A stretch of 64,000 nt of DNA, taken from Kitasatospora papulosa (GTDB lineage: Bacteria > Actinomycetota > Actinomycetes > Streptomycetales > Streptomycetaceae). Below the pieces are notes generated by a model, which saw only the letters and a list, made by a program, of their open reading frames with translations, had not been told where the DNA came from and ran no database searches. Both the position numbers and the translations under genes were made by a program. Positions 45,838 through 54,673 of this stretch are shown here, piece by piece (position 1 is the stretch's first letter; every line of letters starts with the position of its first letter). The DNA is taken from positions 1-64,000 of the forward strand of contig NZ_JNYQ01000018.1 of NCBI RefSeq assembly GCF_000717245.1, written 5' to 3'.

Positions 45838-45843
45838 AGTCTA
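45838..45843 (-). promoter_or_regulatory. -10 element of the ABC-F transcript
   Basis: TAGACT on the minus strand (45843-45838) is an excellent -10 match with no clear -35. The predicted start of transcription falls on the A of the seven-codon ORF. Confidence 0.5.
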
Positions 45844-46193
45844 CTGGCGGTGTCCACCTGCTTTTCCGCATGCTCCCGCCGCGCCGCCGCACCACCGCAG
45901 CACCTCACCCGACCGGGCATTTCACACCGAACGGGCCGATACTCGGCACAGGGCCGCGCACGCGGCGTGCAGCGGCCGGAACGGAGGGTGGTGGCGGACG
46001 CGGTTCGACGACGACGCCGGCCTGGACACATCCACGGCTCGTCCGCGCAGCGCCGGCGGTGGTTCACGACGGGCTTCCGCAACGGGACCCGGGCCGCCGC
46101 GACACCTTCCGCCGACACCGTCGGCGACCGATGGAAAACTGAGACGCGGATCACATCGACCGGGTACGCGTGAGACAGGAGAGGGTGAGTCCG

Positions 46194-46604
46194 ATGGCAG
46201 GCACGGGCGGCGTTCCCACGATCTTCCCGACGGTTCTGTACGACGACGCGAAGGCCGCGATCAGGGTGCTGACCGAGGCCCTGGGGTTCACCGAGGAGGC
46301 GGTGTACGAGGGGGACGACGGCAGCGTGCTCCACGCCGAGCTGTCCTGCGGCAACGGCAGGGTGATGCTCGGCTCCAGGGGGCGCGGGGGCGTCTTCGCC
46401 GAGGCGATGGCCGGCGGCGGGCCTGCCGGGGTGTACGTGGTGGTCGACGAGGTGGACGCCCACCACGCGCGGGCCGTGGAGCACGGCGTGGAGATCCTGA
46501 TGCCGCCGGCCGACCAGGACTACGGCTCCCGCGACTACATGGCGCGGGACGCCGAGGGCAACGTCTGGAGCTTCGGTACGTACGCCCCGGGGTCCTCGGG
46601 CTGA
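46194..46604 (+). CDS. VOC-superfamily (glyoxalase-like) protein
   Basis: The 136-residue product is a single VOC unit: TIFPTVLYDDAKAAIRVL at the start with the beta-alpha-beta-beta-beta pattern, LGFTEE, and the C-terminal GSRDYMARDAEGNVWSFGTY. The group resembles PhnB/YdeM-like bleomycin-resistance-fold proteins; ligand and reaction are unknown. The ATG at 46194 is preferred because AGGAGAGG lies eight bases upstream; GTG 46170 lies before that site and is unlikely. Confidence 0.85.
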   Translation: MAGTGGVPTIFPTVLYDDAKAAIRVLTEALGFTEEAVYEGDDGSVLHAELSCGNGRVMLGSRGRGGVFAEAMAGGGPAGVYVVVDEVDAHHARAVEHGVEILMPPADQDYGSRDYMARDAEGNVWSFGTYAPGSSG

Positions 46605-46623
46605 GGCCCCCGGGGCGGCGGGG

Positions 46624-47997
46624 TCACACCCCGCCGGTGTGCACCTGGAAGGCCGCGCGGCGTACGGCTTTGGCGAGGGCCGGGTCCGGGTGGGCGGCGG
46701 CCAGGGCGACCAGCACCTGGACGGTCCGCGGGTGCCCGACGGCTCTCACCTCGTCCAGGAGCGCGGGAACCGTGCCCTGGACGGCGGAGTCGAGATGACG
46801 GACCAGCAGCCCGGTCTCACCGTGGTCGGCCACGGCCGCGGCGGTGTCGACCCAGAGCCAGGTGGCCTCCTCACGGCTGAGGACGTCCTGGGCGTCGTCA
46901 GGGTCGGTGCCCTCGTACTCCGCGAGCCACAGCAGCGCGTAGGGGCGCAGCGGCGCCTCGGTGACGACGGAGCGGACCACGGGCTCGGCGGGGGCGCCGA
47001 CGACGCGCAGCGCCTCGAAGGCGAGGCCGCGCAGCAGGGCGTCCTCACCTCGGGCGACGGCGAGCAGTTCGGCCACGGCGCTGCCGACGGGCCGGGCGGC
47101 GAGCCAGGCGCGGTATTCGGCGCGGGCCGGGCCGGGGGTGAGGCGTGCGCAGCCGAGCAGCATGTCGGCGGCGGACTGCTCGATGTTGCCGGCGGGGCTC
47201 TGGGCCGCGACGCAGATCTGTTCCAGCTTGACCCAGACCGCCCAGTTGCCCAGCGGGGTGAGGGTGGCGTGGCCGGCGCCCAGCGTGAGCGCGCCGACGG
47301 AGGCGAGGCCCTCCAGGGCCCAGTCGAGCAGCAGCGCGTTCAGGTCGGCCGGTTCCGCGCCGGTGGGCGCGGGCTGCTCCTGCGGCCCGTACGGCACCTC
47401 GCACCGCTCCTCGTGGAGTTCCGCGACGCGCTGGCCGAGCAGGTCGAGGAGGGCGGGCACGGTGACGGGGCCCGCCGAGAGCTGGAGGAGGGACAGCACC
47501 TGGGGTACCGCCTCGACGGCCTCGGCCACGGCGGTGGCCTCGATGCCGTCGGGTGAGGCGTGGACGAGCGACCACGCGTCGAAGAGCGCCACCCAGCCGC
47601 GGAGCACGGCGGAGTCGTCACGGTCCCAGGCGCGCAGCCGCCAGCCGGGGCGCGCGGTGTCGCCGTGCAGCTCGATGAGTCCGGCCAGCCTGGCCCGGTC
47701 CCATCCGGCCTGCACCTGGGCCGGGGCGAGTGCGAGTGCGGCGGCGGCCCGCTCCAGGGTCCGGGCGGCGAGCGGGGCGGAGCCCGTGCTCGTCCCGTCC
47801 GCGGCCCAGTGGGCGATCCGCACGGCGTCGGCCAGGACGGCCCTGGCCTGGCGCGCCAGTTCGGCCGGGGGCGGTGTGCCCTCGGGTGGGCGGGGGGCCG
47901 GCCTGGTGCGCCGGGTCGTCACGGCCTTGCGGGCGGTTGCCTGGGGTCGCGGGCGGACAAGTCGCAGCCTGGAGTCGCGCGGGGTACGGGACGTCAC
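46624..47997 (-). CDS. Large protein of unknown function
   Basis: The 457-residue product is acidic and Ala/Leu-rich, predicted mostly helical. The C-terminal third (HPRTVQVLVALAAAHPDPALAKAVRRAAF in pieces) looks like HEAT-type helical repeats. The N-terminus is basic (VTSRTPRDSRLRLVRP). No catalytic motif or membrane segment is visible. GTG 47997 is chosen as the likely start; AAGACT lies seven bases before it, compatible with a leaderless message. It converges on the VOC gene. Confidence 0.78.
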   Translation of the reverse strand: MTSRTPRDSRLRLVRPRPQATARKAVTTRRTRPAPRPPEGTPPPAELARQARAVLADAVRIAHWAADGTSTGSAPLAARTLERAAAALALAPAQVQAGWDRARLAGLIELHGDTARPGWRLRAWDRDDSAVLRGWVALFDAWSLVHASPDGIEATAVAEAVEAVPQVLSLLQLSAGPVTVPALLDLLGQRVAELHEERCEVPYGPQEQPAPTGAEPADLNALLLDWALEGLASVGALTLGAGHATLTPLGNWAVWVKLEQICVAAQSPAGNIEQSAADMLLGCARLTPGPARAEYRAWLAARPVGSAVAELLAVARGEDALLRGLAFEALRVVGAPAEPVVRSVVTEAPLRPYALLWLAEYEGTDPDDAQDVLSREEATWLWVDTAAAVADHGETGLLVRHLDSAVQGTVPALLDEVRAVGHPRTVQVLVALAAAHPDPALAKAVRRAAFQVHTGGV

Positions 47998-48107
47998 GAG
48001 GAGCAGTCTTGCCTCTGACGGGCCGAAAGCCCAAACGGAAGCCGTGTCACCGGGGTTCGGAGGGGCTCCGGGACGGGTCACCAACCGGGCGGTTCCGGCC
48101 CATCAGC

Positions 48108-49247
48108 TCACATCAGGGGCGTGAGGAAACGCCGGAGCGCCTCTTCGTAACCGGCGGGGTCCGCGTTCCACATCGCCGCATGCGGAGCCCGTGGCACGGG
48201 GTGCAGGGTCACGAGGTCGGGCCGGCGGGCGGCGAGCTCCCGGGACTGCTGCCAGGGGGCGAGGGCGTCGTCGGGGCCGTGCAGGACGAGTGTGGGCACG
48301 TGCAGGGCGGTCGGCACCGAGGTGTCCAGGAGCCGGGCGCCGTGCAGTCCGGTCTGGCCCTGGGCGGCCCTGACGGCGAGGGGCAGCAGCGCGGAGGGGA
48401 CGCCCCGGGCCGAGGCGAGCGCGCGCAGGGTGGTCCTCCAGTCCAGGACCGGGGAGTCGAGGACGAGGCCGCTGATGCGGTCGCGGAGGGCGGAGTTGAC
48501 GGCCGCGTGCAGGGCCATCGAGGCGCCGGACGACCAGCCGTGCAGGATGACGCGCTCGGCCCCGTAGCGGACGGCGTAGCGGACGGCGGCGTCGAGGTCG
48601 CGCCATTCGGACTCGCCGAGGTGGGCGAGTCCGTCCGGGGAGCGCGGGGCGCCCGGGTCGCCCCGGTAGGCCAGGTCGAGCACGGGGAACTGCCGGTCGT
48701 GGAGGAACCCCGTCAGATTCAGGGGGTGGTCCCTGGTGGTGCCGAGGCCGTGCACGGTGATCACCCAGGTGTCGCGGGCGCCGGGCACGAACCAGGCCGG
48801 CAGGGCGCCGAGTTCGCCGGGGACCTCGACCTCCTTGTACGCGAGCCCGAGGGCGGCGAGCGGGTCGCCGCGGTGGAGCTCCGGGGTGAGGCGGACCCTG
48901 GTGCCCGGTTTCAGGTTTCCGAGGGTGACGCGCTCCAGCCGCCGTACGACGGTGTCGGCGGAGACCGCCGGGTCGCCGGGCGGCTGTTCGATCACCGGGC
49001 CGACGACCGCGTGGACGTCGCGGCCGGTCAGGCCGTACGTGCCGGGCCGCAGCGCGGAGAAGGAGCGGGTCAGGGTGACCTGCCCGGCCGCGACGGCGTG
49101 CACGGTGAGGCGGCGGTCGGCCGGGAAGGGCCGTGGCGAGGGCGCCCCGAGGGCGGCGTCGCTGGCGTAGCGTCCGGCGGCGACCGCTGCCGCGCCGACG
49201 CCGATGACCGAGGTGGCGGCCACTGCCGCCGCTGTTGCCGGGCGCAC
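48108..49247 (-). CDS. Alpha/beta hydrolase with N-terminal membrane segment
   Basis: The 379-residue product begins with a hydrophobic Ala/Val segment (about residues 4-25) that may be a signal anchor, and a spacer domain of about 130 residues. The alpha/beta hydrolase core has the oxyanion strand VHGLGTTRDHPLN, the nucleophile in HGWSSGASM, the acid in VLHGPDDALAPW and His in PRAPHAAMW. Candidate activities are esterase or thioesterase on the outer face of the membrane; neighbours give no hint. GTG 49247 is the start. Confidence 0.85.
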   Translation of the reverse strand: MRPATAAAVAATSVIGVGAAAVAAGRYASDAALGAPSPRPFPADRRLTVHAVAAGQVTLTRSFSALRPGTYGLTGRDVHAVVGPVIEQPPGDPAVSADTVVRRLERVTLGNLKPGTRVRLTPELHRGDPLAALGLAYKEVEVPGELGALPAWFVPGARDTWVITVHGLGTTRDHPLNLTGFLHDRQFPVLDLAYRGDPGAPRSPDGLAHLGESEWRDLDAAVRYAVRYGAERVILHGWSSGASMALHAAVNSALRDRISGLVLDSPVLDWRTTLRALASARGVPSALLPLAVRAAQGQTGLHGARLLDTSVPTALHVPTLVLHGPDDALAPWQQSRELAARRPDLVTLHPVPRAPHAAMWNADPAGYEEALRRFLTPLM

Positions 49248-49314
49248 GGCTCCAGTCTCCCGGGCGGCGGCGCCGACGGCCAGTGGGCCTCGGCCGTACG
49301 GTGGGCCGCCCGGT

Positions 49315-49974
49315 TCAGCCAGGCTGTCCGTACCCCTCCAGGGCGTCCTGCACGTCGCGCAGCTGGGCGGGGGTGAGGAGGGTGGGGCTGTGGCCGGGCA
49401 CGGAGCTGGCGGTGAGCCAGAGCCTGCACATCCATTCGAGCTGGGCGGTGCGGTCGTAGGCCTGGTCGAGGGTGTTCCCGTAGGTGACCGTGCCGTGGTT
49501 CCGCAGCAGGCACCCGGTGCGGTCGCGCAGGGCGGTCAGCATGTGGTCGGCGAGCTCGCGCGTCCCGTAGCGCGCGTAGGCGGCGGTGCGGACGGGGCCG
49601 CCGAGGAGGGCGGCGGCGTAGTGGACGAGCGGCACCTCGGTGACGAGGGTGGAGACGGCCGTGGCGTGCACGGCGTGGGTGTGGACGACGGCCGCGGCGT
49701 CGGTGTGGCGGTAGACGGCCAGGTGGAGGGGGAGCTCGCTGGTGGGGACCATGTCGCCCAGGACCTGCCGTCCTGCGAGGTCGACGCCGACCGCGTCCCC
49801 GGGCGCCAGGCGGTCGTAGGGAACCCCGCTGGGGGTGACCAGGACGATGTCGCCCACCCGGGCCGACACGTTGCCCGAGGTCCCCACGACCAGGCCGTCC
49901 GCCGCGGTCCGCCGGGCCGTCCCGACGACCGCGTCCCACGTCTGCCCGATCGCGTCCTTGCCCACGTCACTCAT
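49315..49974 (-). CDS. Class II aldolase/adducin family protein
   Basis: The 219-residue product has the zinc site HTHAVHATAV (first His near residue 98), an earlier GTSGNVSARV phosphate-binding loop near residue 30, and LLRNHGTVTYG with the third zinc ligand. These are the features of fuculose/ribulose-phosphate aldolase and epimerase relatives. Sugar substrate is unknown. TAGGAT (49986-49981) lies six bases before the ATG, so the message is probably leaderless. Confidence 0.87.
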   Translation of the reverse strand: MSDVGKDAIGQTWDAVVGTARRTAADGLVVGTSGNVSARVGDIVLVTPSGVPYDRLAPGDAVGVDLAGRQVLGDMVPTSELPLHLAVYRHTDAAAVVHTHAVHATAVSTLVTEVPLVHYAAALLGGPVRTAAYARYGTRELADHMLTALRDRTGCLLRNHGTVTYGNTLDQAYDRTAQLEWMCRLWLTASSVPGHSPTLLTPAQLRDVQDALEGYGQPG

Positions 49975-50042
49975 GCGGGGATCCTAAGGCGACGTGACCG
50001 ACGTCTCGCCAACGGGGCAAATCGGTCATGGCGGCGATCTTC

Positions 50043-50100
50043 CGCGACGCGTGGGGCCGGGCCCCGCACCGGCCGCGGGGGCCCGGCCCCACGCGTCGCG
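50043..50100. repeat. 23-bp perfect inverted repeat upstream of the phosphate transporter gene
   Basis: Bases 50043-50065 pair perfectly with 50078-50100 around a 12-base loop. It is the longest stem in the window and lies in the divergent region between the aldolase and pit genes, so it is not a terminator of either. Confidence 0.75.
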
Positions 50101-50163
50101 CACACAAGCGGAACCCGCCCACGCGCTTGGGGTCACCGTGCCGCCCTGCCCAGTTCATCTTCC

Positions 50164-50174
50164 GTTCACCCAGG
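50164..50174 (+). promoter_or_regulatory. Possible PHO-box repeat unit
   Basis: GTTCACCCAGG matches the 11-base PhoP direct-repeat unit of Streptomyces; the following 11 bases match poorly. It lies 48 bases upstream of the pit start. A single good unit gives weak support for PhoP control. Confidence 0.4.
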
Positions 50175-50221
50175 TTGCTTACGTTCCCCGTGCCAATGAC
50201 GTCGAACGATTGCCTGGGTAA

Positions 50222-51472
50222 ATGGAACACATCACGCTGCTGCTTGCGATTGTTGTCGTAACAGCTCTCGTGTTCGATTTCACGAACGGTTTCCACGACA
50301 CCGCCAACGCGATGGCCACCACCATCTCGACCGGCGCCCTCAAGCCCAAGACAGCGGTGGCCATGTCCGCCGTTCTCAACCTCGTCGGCGCGTTCCTGTC
50401 GGTGGAGGTCGCCAAGACGATCTCCGGCGGGATCATCAACGAGAACGGCCTCAGAACCGAGGTCATCTTCGCCGCGCTCGTCGGCGCGATCCTGTGGAAT
50501 CTGCTGACCTGGCTGGTCGGCCTGCCCTCCAGTTCCTCCCACGCACTCTTCGGCGGCCTCATCGGCGCCGCGGTGATGTCGGCCGGCTGGTCCTCGATCA
50601 ACGGCGGCACCGTCGTCACGAAGGTCCTGCTGCCCGCGATCGCCGCGCCCCTGGTGGCCGGAGTCGCCGCGCTGCTGGCCACGAAGCTGACGTACCGCCT
50701 CAACCGGAAGATCACCGACGAGGCCCAGCTCAAGTCCACGGCCAAGGGGTACCGCGCCGGCCAGATCGCCTCGGCCGGCCTGGTGTCGCTCGCCCACGGC
50801 ACCAACGACGCGCAGAAGACCATGGGCATCATCACCCTGGCCCTGGTCACCGGCGGCGTCCTCGCCCCCGGTTCCAACCCGCCGGTCTGGGTCATCGCCT
50901 CCGCCGGTATCGCCATCGCCCTGGGCACCTACCTCGGCGGATGGCGCATCATCCGCACCATGGGCAGCGGCCTCACCGACCTGCGTCCGCCGCAGGGCTT
51001 CGCGGCCCAGACGAGCGCGGCCACGGTCATCCTGGCCTCCTCGCACCTCGGCTTCTCCCTCTCGACCACCCAGTCCTGCTCGGGTGCCGTCATGGGCGCG
51101 GGCCTCGGACGCAAGGGGGGCGTGGTCCGCTGGTCCACCGCCACCCGGATGTTCGTCGCCTGGGGTCTGACGCTGCCGGCCGCCGGCCTGGTCGGCGCGG
51201 GAGCCGAGTTCCTGACCAAGCAGGGCCCCTGGGGCGTCGCGGTGGTCGCCGTCCTGCTCGTCGCCGGCTCCGGCGCCATCTGGCTGCTGTCACGCCGCAA
51301 GCCGGTCGACCACACCAATGTGAACGCGACCGGGGACGAGCCCGCGGGCGTCGTCACGACCGCCATCGCGGCCGTCAGCCCGCCGCCCGCCGGTCTGAAC
51401 GTCCCGGACCTCAAGACCACCATCCACGCCCCGACGGCCGAGACCCCGGCCGACCGGCCGGCCACGGTGTAA
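50222..51472 (+). CDS. pit: PiT-family low-affinity inorganic phosphate transporter
   Basis: The 416-residue product has about ten helices. Both PiT signatures are present: FTNGFHDTANAMATTI (about 19-34) and SLAHGTNDAQKTMGII (about 190-205). A hydrophilic C-terminal tail follows the last helix. It takes up metal-phosphate complexes with protons. No Shine-Dalgarno is seen before ATG 50222. It lies 12 bases before a small membrane protein gene, which is probably co-transcribed. Confidence 0.92.
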   Translation: MEHITLLLAIVVVTALVFDFTNGFHDTANAMATTISTGALKPKTAVAMSAVLNLVGAFLSVEVAKTISGGIINENGLRTEVIFAALVGAILWNLLTWLVGLPSSSSHALFGGLIGAAVMSAGWSSINGGTVVTKVLLPAIAAPLVAGVAALLATKLTYRLNRKITDEAQLKSTAKGYRAGQIASAGLVSLAHGTNDAQKTMGIITLALVTGGVLAPGSNPPVWVIASAGIAIALGTYLGGWRIIRTMGSGLTDLRPPQGFAAQTSAATVILASSHLGFSLSTTQSCSGAVMGAGLGRKGGVVRWSTATRMFVAWGLTLPAAGLVGAGAEFLTKQGPWGVAVVAVLLVAGSGAIWLLSRRKPVDHTNVNATGDEPAGVVTTAIAAVSPPPAGLNVPDLKTTIHAPTAETPADRPATV

Positions 51473-51484
51473 GGACAGATCCGC

Positions 51485-51706
51485 ATGAACATCGACTGGG
51501 CAGCTCTCGCGTCCGTCTTCGGCGTCAGCCTCGTGATCACCGTCGCGCTGGTCGGCCTCTTCACCCTCGGCATCACCGGTCTCGCCAAGCAGACGGCGAC
51601 GGCGCAGGGCGGCGGTGGCGGCGTCCTGGCACGCACCGGCGCGTACGCCTGCTTCGCCCTGTGCGCGGCGGCGGTCGCCTACGGGATCTTCCTGATCGTC
51701 GTCTGA
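51485..51706 (+). CDS. Small two-helix membrane protein downstream of pit
   Basis: The 73-residue product has two hydrophobic helices (about residues 7-35 and 48-72) joined by a Gly-rich loop TATAQGGGGG. AAGGACAGAT lies upstream of the ATG. Its constant place after pit suggests an accessory subunit of the phosphate transporter; nothing more can be said. Confidence 0.78.
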   Translation: MNIDWAALASVFGVSLVITVALVGLFTLGITGLAKQTATAQGGGGGVLARTGAYACFALCAAAVAYGIFLIVV

Positions 51707-51727
51707 CTCCTCGGGCGGGCGACCGCG

Positions 51728-51762
51728 TCGGGCCGGACACACTCCGTGTGTGTCCGGCCCGA
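51728..51762 (+). terminator. Terminator hairpin after the pit operon
   Basis: A 15-bp perfect stem TCGGGCCGGACACAC and complement with a 5-base loop lies 21 bases past the stop and upstream of the cobalamin riboswitch. Confidence 0.8.
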
Positions 51763-51848
51763 TGTGCGTCTGAGCACACCGAAGCCTCGCAGGTCAACGG
51801 CAGGTTGACGGACGTTCGCGGAGCGTGGTGGACTGCCGGAGCCATTCA

Positions 51849-51996
51849 CGGCGACAGGAGAGGAAGCCGGTGCGAATCCGGCGCGGTCCCGCCACTGTCA
51901 CCGGGGAGCAGCCTCCACACGGAATTCACGGTCCGCCACCGCGGACCGGAAGGCCGGAGGACTGCGGATCCGGGAGCCAGGAGACTCTCGTCGCCG
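51849..51996 (+). ncRNA. Cobalamin (adenosylcobalamin) riboswitch
   Basis: The conserved core is clear: GAGGAAGCCGGTGCGAATCC near 51870, CCCGCCACTGTC at about 51888-51899 and the B12 box GCCAGGAGAC (51976-51985). P1 is formed by CGGCGAC (51849-51855) with GTCGCCG (51990-51996). The RNA precedes cobD by 119 bases and should repress the cobD-cobQ-chelatase-cobO-cobB operon when cobalamin is plentiful. A ribosome-site sequestering platform is likely, since no terminator with a U tract is seen before cobD. Confidence 0.95.
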
Positions 51997-52115
51997 GTCA
52001 CGTCGAACCAGGGCGCGGACCCTGAGTGAGGACATACGCCATGTCGGGCTGCCCCGAGCCGGTCACCGCACCACCTGCCGAGAAGGCCCTCCGAGGCACG
52101 ACGGCCGGCTGAGCG

Positions 52116-53060
52116 GTGCGAGCCGACCGCGTATTCGCGTACGGCGCCGCCGCGGGGCTGATCGGCGACCTGCTGCTCGGTGACCCCCGGCGGGGCCACC
52201 CCGTCGCCGCCTTCGGACGTGCCGCGACCCATGCCGAGAACCTGCTGTGGCGCGACCACCGCGGCTGGGGCGTCCTGCACACGCTCGTCTGCGCCGGGGG
52301 CGCCACGGGCGCCGCCGCGCTGGCCGCGCGTGCCGTACGGAACCGTCCGGCCGCCGCCGTGGCGCTGACGGCCGCCGCCACCTGGTCCGTCGTCGGGGGC
52401 ACGTCGCTGGGCCGCGAGGCGCGCGCCATCGGCGGGGCCCTGGCCGCCGGGGACATCGAGCTGGCCCGGGAGCGGCTGCCGCACCTGTGCGGCCGGGACC
52501 CCCAGGCGCTGGACGGGCCGGGCATCGCCCGCGCGGTGGTGGAGTCCGTCGCCGAGAACACCTCCGACGCCGTCGTGGGGGCCCTGGTGTGGGGTGCGCT
52601 CGGCGGGGTGCCGGGGCTGGTCGGCTTCCGGGCCGTCAACACGCTCGACGCGATGGTCGGGCACAAGTCGCCCCGCCACCGGCGCTACGGCTGGGCCTCG
52701 GCCCGGCTCGACGACGTCGCCGGCTGGCCGGGGGCCCGGCTGACCGCAGCGCTCGCCGTCGCCGCCGGAGGCCGCCCCCGCGAGGCCGTCCGTGCCTGGC
52801 GGGCCGACGCGCACCGTCATCCCAGCCCCAACGCGGGCCCGGTGGAGGCGGCGTTCGCGGGAGCGCTCGGCGTGCGGCTCGGCGGCACCCTCGCCTACGG
52901 CGGACGGGTGGAGCACCGGCCGGTGCTCAACGGCGGGGCGGGCCGGGACGTACGGGTCACGGACATCGAACGGGCGGTGCGGCTGTCGCGCCGGGTGAGT
53001 GTGCTGGCCCTCGCCGTGTGCGCGGCGGGGCGGCTGGCCAGGGGACGGAGAGCCACATGA
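52116..53060 (+). CDS. cobD: Adenosylcobinamide-phosphate synthase (CobD/CbiB)
   Basis: The 314-residue membrane enzyme attaches the aminopropanol arm to adenosylcobyric acid. The N-terminal GLIGDLLLGDPRRGHPVAAFGR motif (pieces) and VVESVAENTSDAVVGALVWG, GFRAVNTLDAMVGHK, and the final NPNAGPVEAAFAG-like PSPNAGPVEAAFAGALGV are family hallmarks. GTG start; no strong Shine-Dalgarno, as expected if initiation is controlled by the riboswitch. The stop overlaps the cobQ ATG by four bases. Confidence 0.93.
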   Translation: MRADRVFAYGAAAGLIGDLLLGDPRRGHPVAAFGRAATHAENLLWRDHRGWGVLHTLVCAGGATGAAALAARAVRNRPAAAVALTAAATWSVVGGTSLGREARAIGGALAAGDIELARERLPHLCGRDPQALDGPGIARAVVESVAENTSDAVVGALVWGALGGVPGLVGFRAVNTLDAMVGHKSPRHRRYGWASARLDDVAGWPGARLTAALAVAAGGRPREAVRAWRADAHRHPSPNAGPVEAAFAGALGVRLGGTLAYGGRVEHRPVLNGGAGRDVRVTDIERAVRLSRRVSVLALAVCAAGRLARGRRAT

Positions 53061-54673
53061 GCGGCGGACTGCTGGTCGCCGGAACGACGTCGGACGCGGG
53101 CAAGAGCGTCGTCACGGCCGGGATCTGCCGGTGGCTGGTGCGCCGGGGGGTGAAGGTCGCGCCCTTCAAGGCGCAGAACATGTCGCTGAACTCGTTCGTC
53201 ACCCGGGAGGGGGCGGAGATCGGCCGCGCCCAGGCGATGCAGGCGCAGGCCGCCCGGGTGGAGCCGTCGGCGCTGATGAACCCGGTGCTGCTCAAGCCCG
53301 GCGGTGACCGCTCCAGCCAGGTCGTCCTCATGGGCAGGCCGGTCGGCGAGATGAGTGCGCGCGGCTATCACGGGGGGCGGCAGGAGGCCCTCCTGGGGAC
53401 GGTCACGGACTGTCTGGAGCAGCTGCGGGGTACCTATGACGCGGTGATCTGCGAGGGGGCGGGCAGTCCGGCCGAGATCAATCTGCGGCGTACGGACATC
53501 GTGAACATGGGCATCGCGCGGGCGGCGCGGTTCCCGGTGCTGGTGGTGGGCGACATCGACCGGGGCGGCGTGTTCGCCTCGTTCTTCGGCACGACGGCGC
53601 TGCTGAGCCCGGAGGACCAGTCGCTGGTCGCCGGATACCTCGTCAACAAGTTCCGCGGTGACGTGTCGCTGCTGGAACCCGGTCTGGACATGCTGCTCGG
53701 GCTCACGGGCCGGCGGACCTTCGGGGTGCTGCCGTACGCCCACGGTCTGGGCATCGACGAGGAGGACGGGCTGCGGGTGTCGATGCGCGGCGCCGTGCGG
53801 GAGTCGGTCGTCGCGCCGCCGCACGGCGAGGACGTCCTGCGGGTCGCGGTGTGCGCCGTGCCGCTGATGTCGAACTTCACCGACGTGGACGCGCTGGCGG
53901 CGGAGCCGGGCGTGGTGGTGCGGTTCGTGGACCGCGCGGAGGAGCTGGTCGACGCGGACCTGGTGATCGTGCCGGGGACGCGGGGCACCGTGAAGGCCCT
54001 GGCGTGGCTGCGGGAGCGCGGTCTGGCGGACGCCCTGCTGCGGCGGGCCGCCGAGGGGCGGCCGGTGCTGGGGATCTGCGGCGGGTTCCAGGTCCTGGGC
54101 GAGCGCATCGAGGACGACGTGGAGTCGCGGGCCGGTCGCGTCGAGGGGCTCGGGCTGCTGCCGGTGCGGGTCCGCTTCGGCCGCGAGAAGGTGCTGGCCC
54201 GGCCGGTCGGGACGGCGCTGGGGGAACCGGTGGAGGGCTACGAGATCCATCACGGGGTCGCCGAGGTGAGCGGCGGCGAGCCGTTCCTGGACGGGTGCCG
54301 GGTGGGCTCGGTGTGGGGGACGCACTGGCACGGGTCGCTGGAGAGCGATGCCTTCCGGCGGGCGTTCATGACCGAGGTCGCGCGGGCCGCCGGGCGCCGG
54401 TTCGCGGCGGCGCCCGACACGAGCTTCGGGGCGCTGCGGGAGGAACAGCTCGACCGGCTGGGGGACCTGATCGAGGAACACGCCGACACGGACGCGCTGT
54501 GGCGGCTGATCGAGACCGGCGCGCCGGAGGGGCTCCCGTTCGTCCCGCCGGGCGCGCCGCCCGCGCCGGCCCTCGCCTCCGGAACGTCCGGAAGACCCGC
54601 TCCGGACGGGCGAGGGTTCGCCGGGACCGGACGTGAGAGTGCAGATGTGACCGTTACAGAGGAGGCTCCGTGA
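53057..54673 (+). CDS. cobQ: Cobyric acid synthase
   Basis: The 538-residue product amidates four side chains of adenosylcobyrinic acid diamide using glutamine. The N-terminal dethiobiotin-synthetase-like ATP site is TTSDAGKS, followed by PFKAQNMSLNS and VMNP-like ALMNPVLLKP. The C-terminal glutaminase domain has Cys in GICGGFQVLG and His in GYEIHHG. A Pro/Ala-rich tail of about 40 residues is longer than usual. It overlaps cobD and the chelatase gene by four bases each. Confidence 0.94.
   Translation: MSGGLLVAGTTSDAGKSVVTAGICRWLVRRGVKVAPFKAQNMSLNSFVTREGAEIGRAQAMQAQAARVEPSALMNPVLLKPGGDRSSQVVLMGRPVGEMSARGYHGGRQEALLGTVTDCLEQLRGTYDAVICEGAGSPAEINLRRTDIVNMGIARAARFPVLVVGDIDRGGVFASFFGTTALLSPEDQSLVAGYLVNKFRGDVSLLEPGLDMLLGLTGRRTFGVLPYAHGLGIDEEDGLRVSMRGAVRESVVAPPHGEDVLRVAVCAVPLMSNFTDVDALAAEPGVVVRFVDRAEELVDADLVIVPGTRGTVKALAWLRERGLADALLRRAAEGRPVLGICGGFQVLGERIEDDVESRAGRVEGLGLLPVRVRFGREKVLARPVGTALGEPVEGYEIHHGVAEVSGGEPFLDGCRVGSVWGTHWHGSLESDAFRRAFMTEVARAAGRRFAAAPDTSFGALREEQLDRLGDLIEEHADTDALWRLIETGAPEGLPFVPPGAPPAPALASGTSGRPAPDGRGFAGTGRESADVTVTEEAP

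Larger units (their letters stand above)
45748..46193. other. Divergent leader/promoter region of ABC-F and VOC genes
   Basis: The minus-strand leader of the ABC-F gene contains a possible leaderless seven-codon ORF (45808-45831) and a 7-bp stem GACGGCG/CGCCGTC beginning in its stop codon. The rest of the region (45850-46193) is GC-rich without credible coding bias. No clear promoter for the VOC gene is seen. Confidence 0.5.

Noticed and set aside
45830..46798. Plus-strand frame of 322 codons with a good AGGAGA before its ATG
   Set aside because: It runs through the VOC gene in another frame, its composition is Arg/Pro/Gly-rich without proper codon bias, and the AGGAGA is the complement of codons in the minus-strand leader ORF.
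50043..50100. 23-bp hairpin considered as a terminator of a neighbouring gene
   Set aside because: Both neighbours are transcribed away from it.
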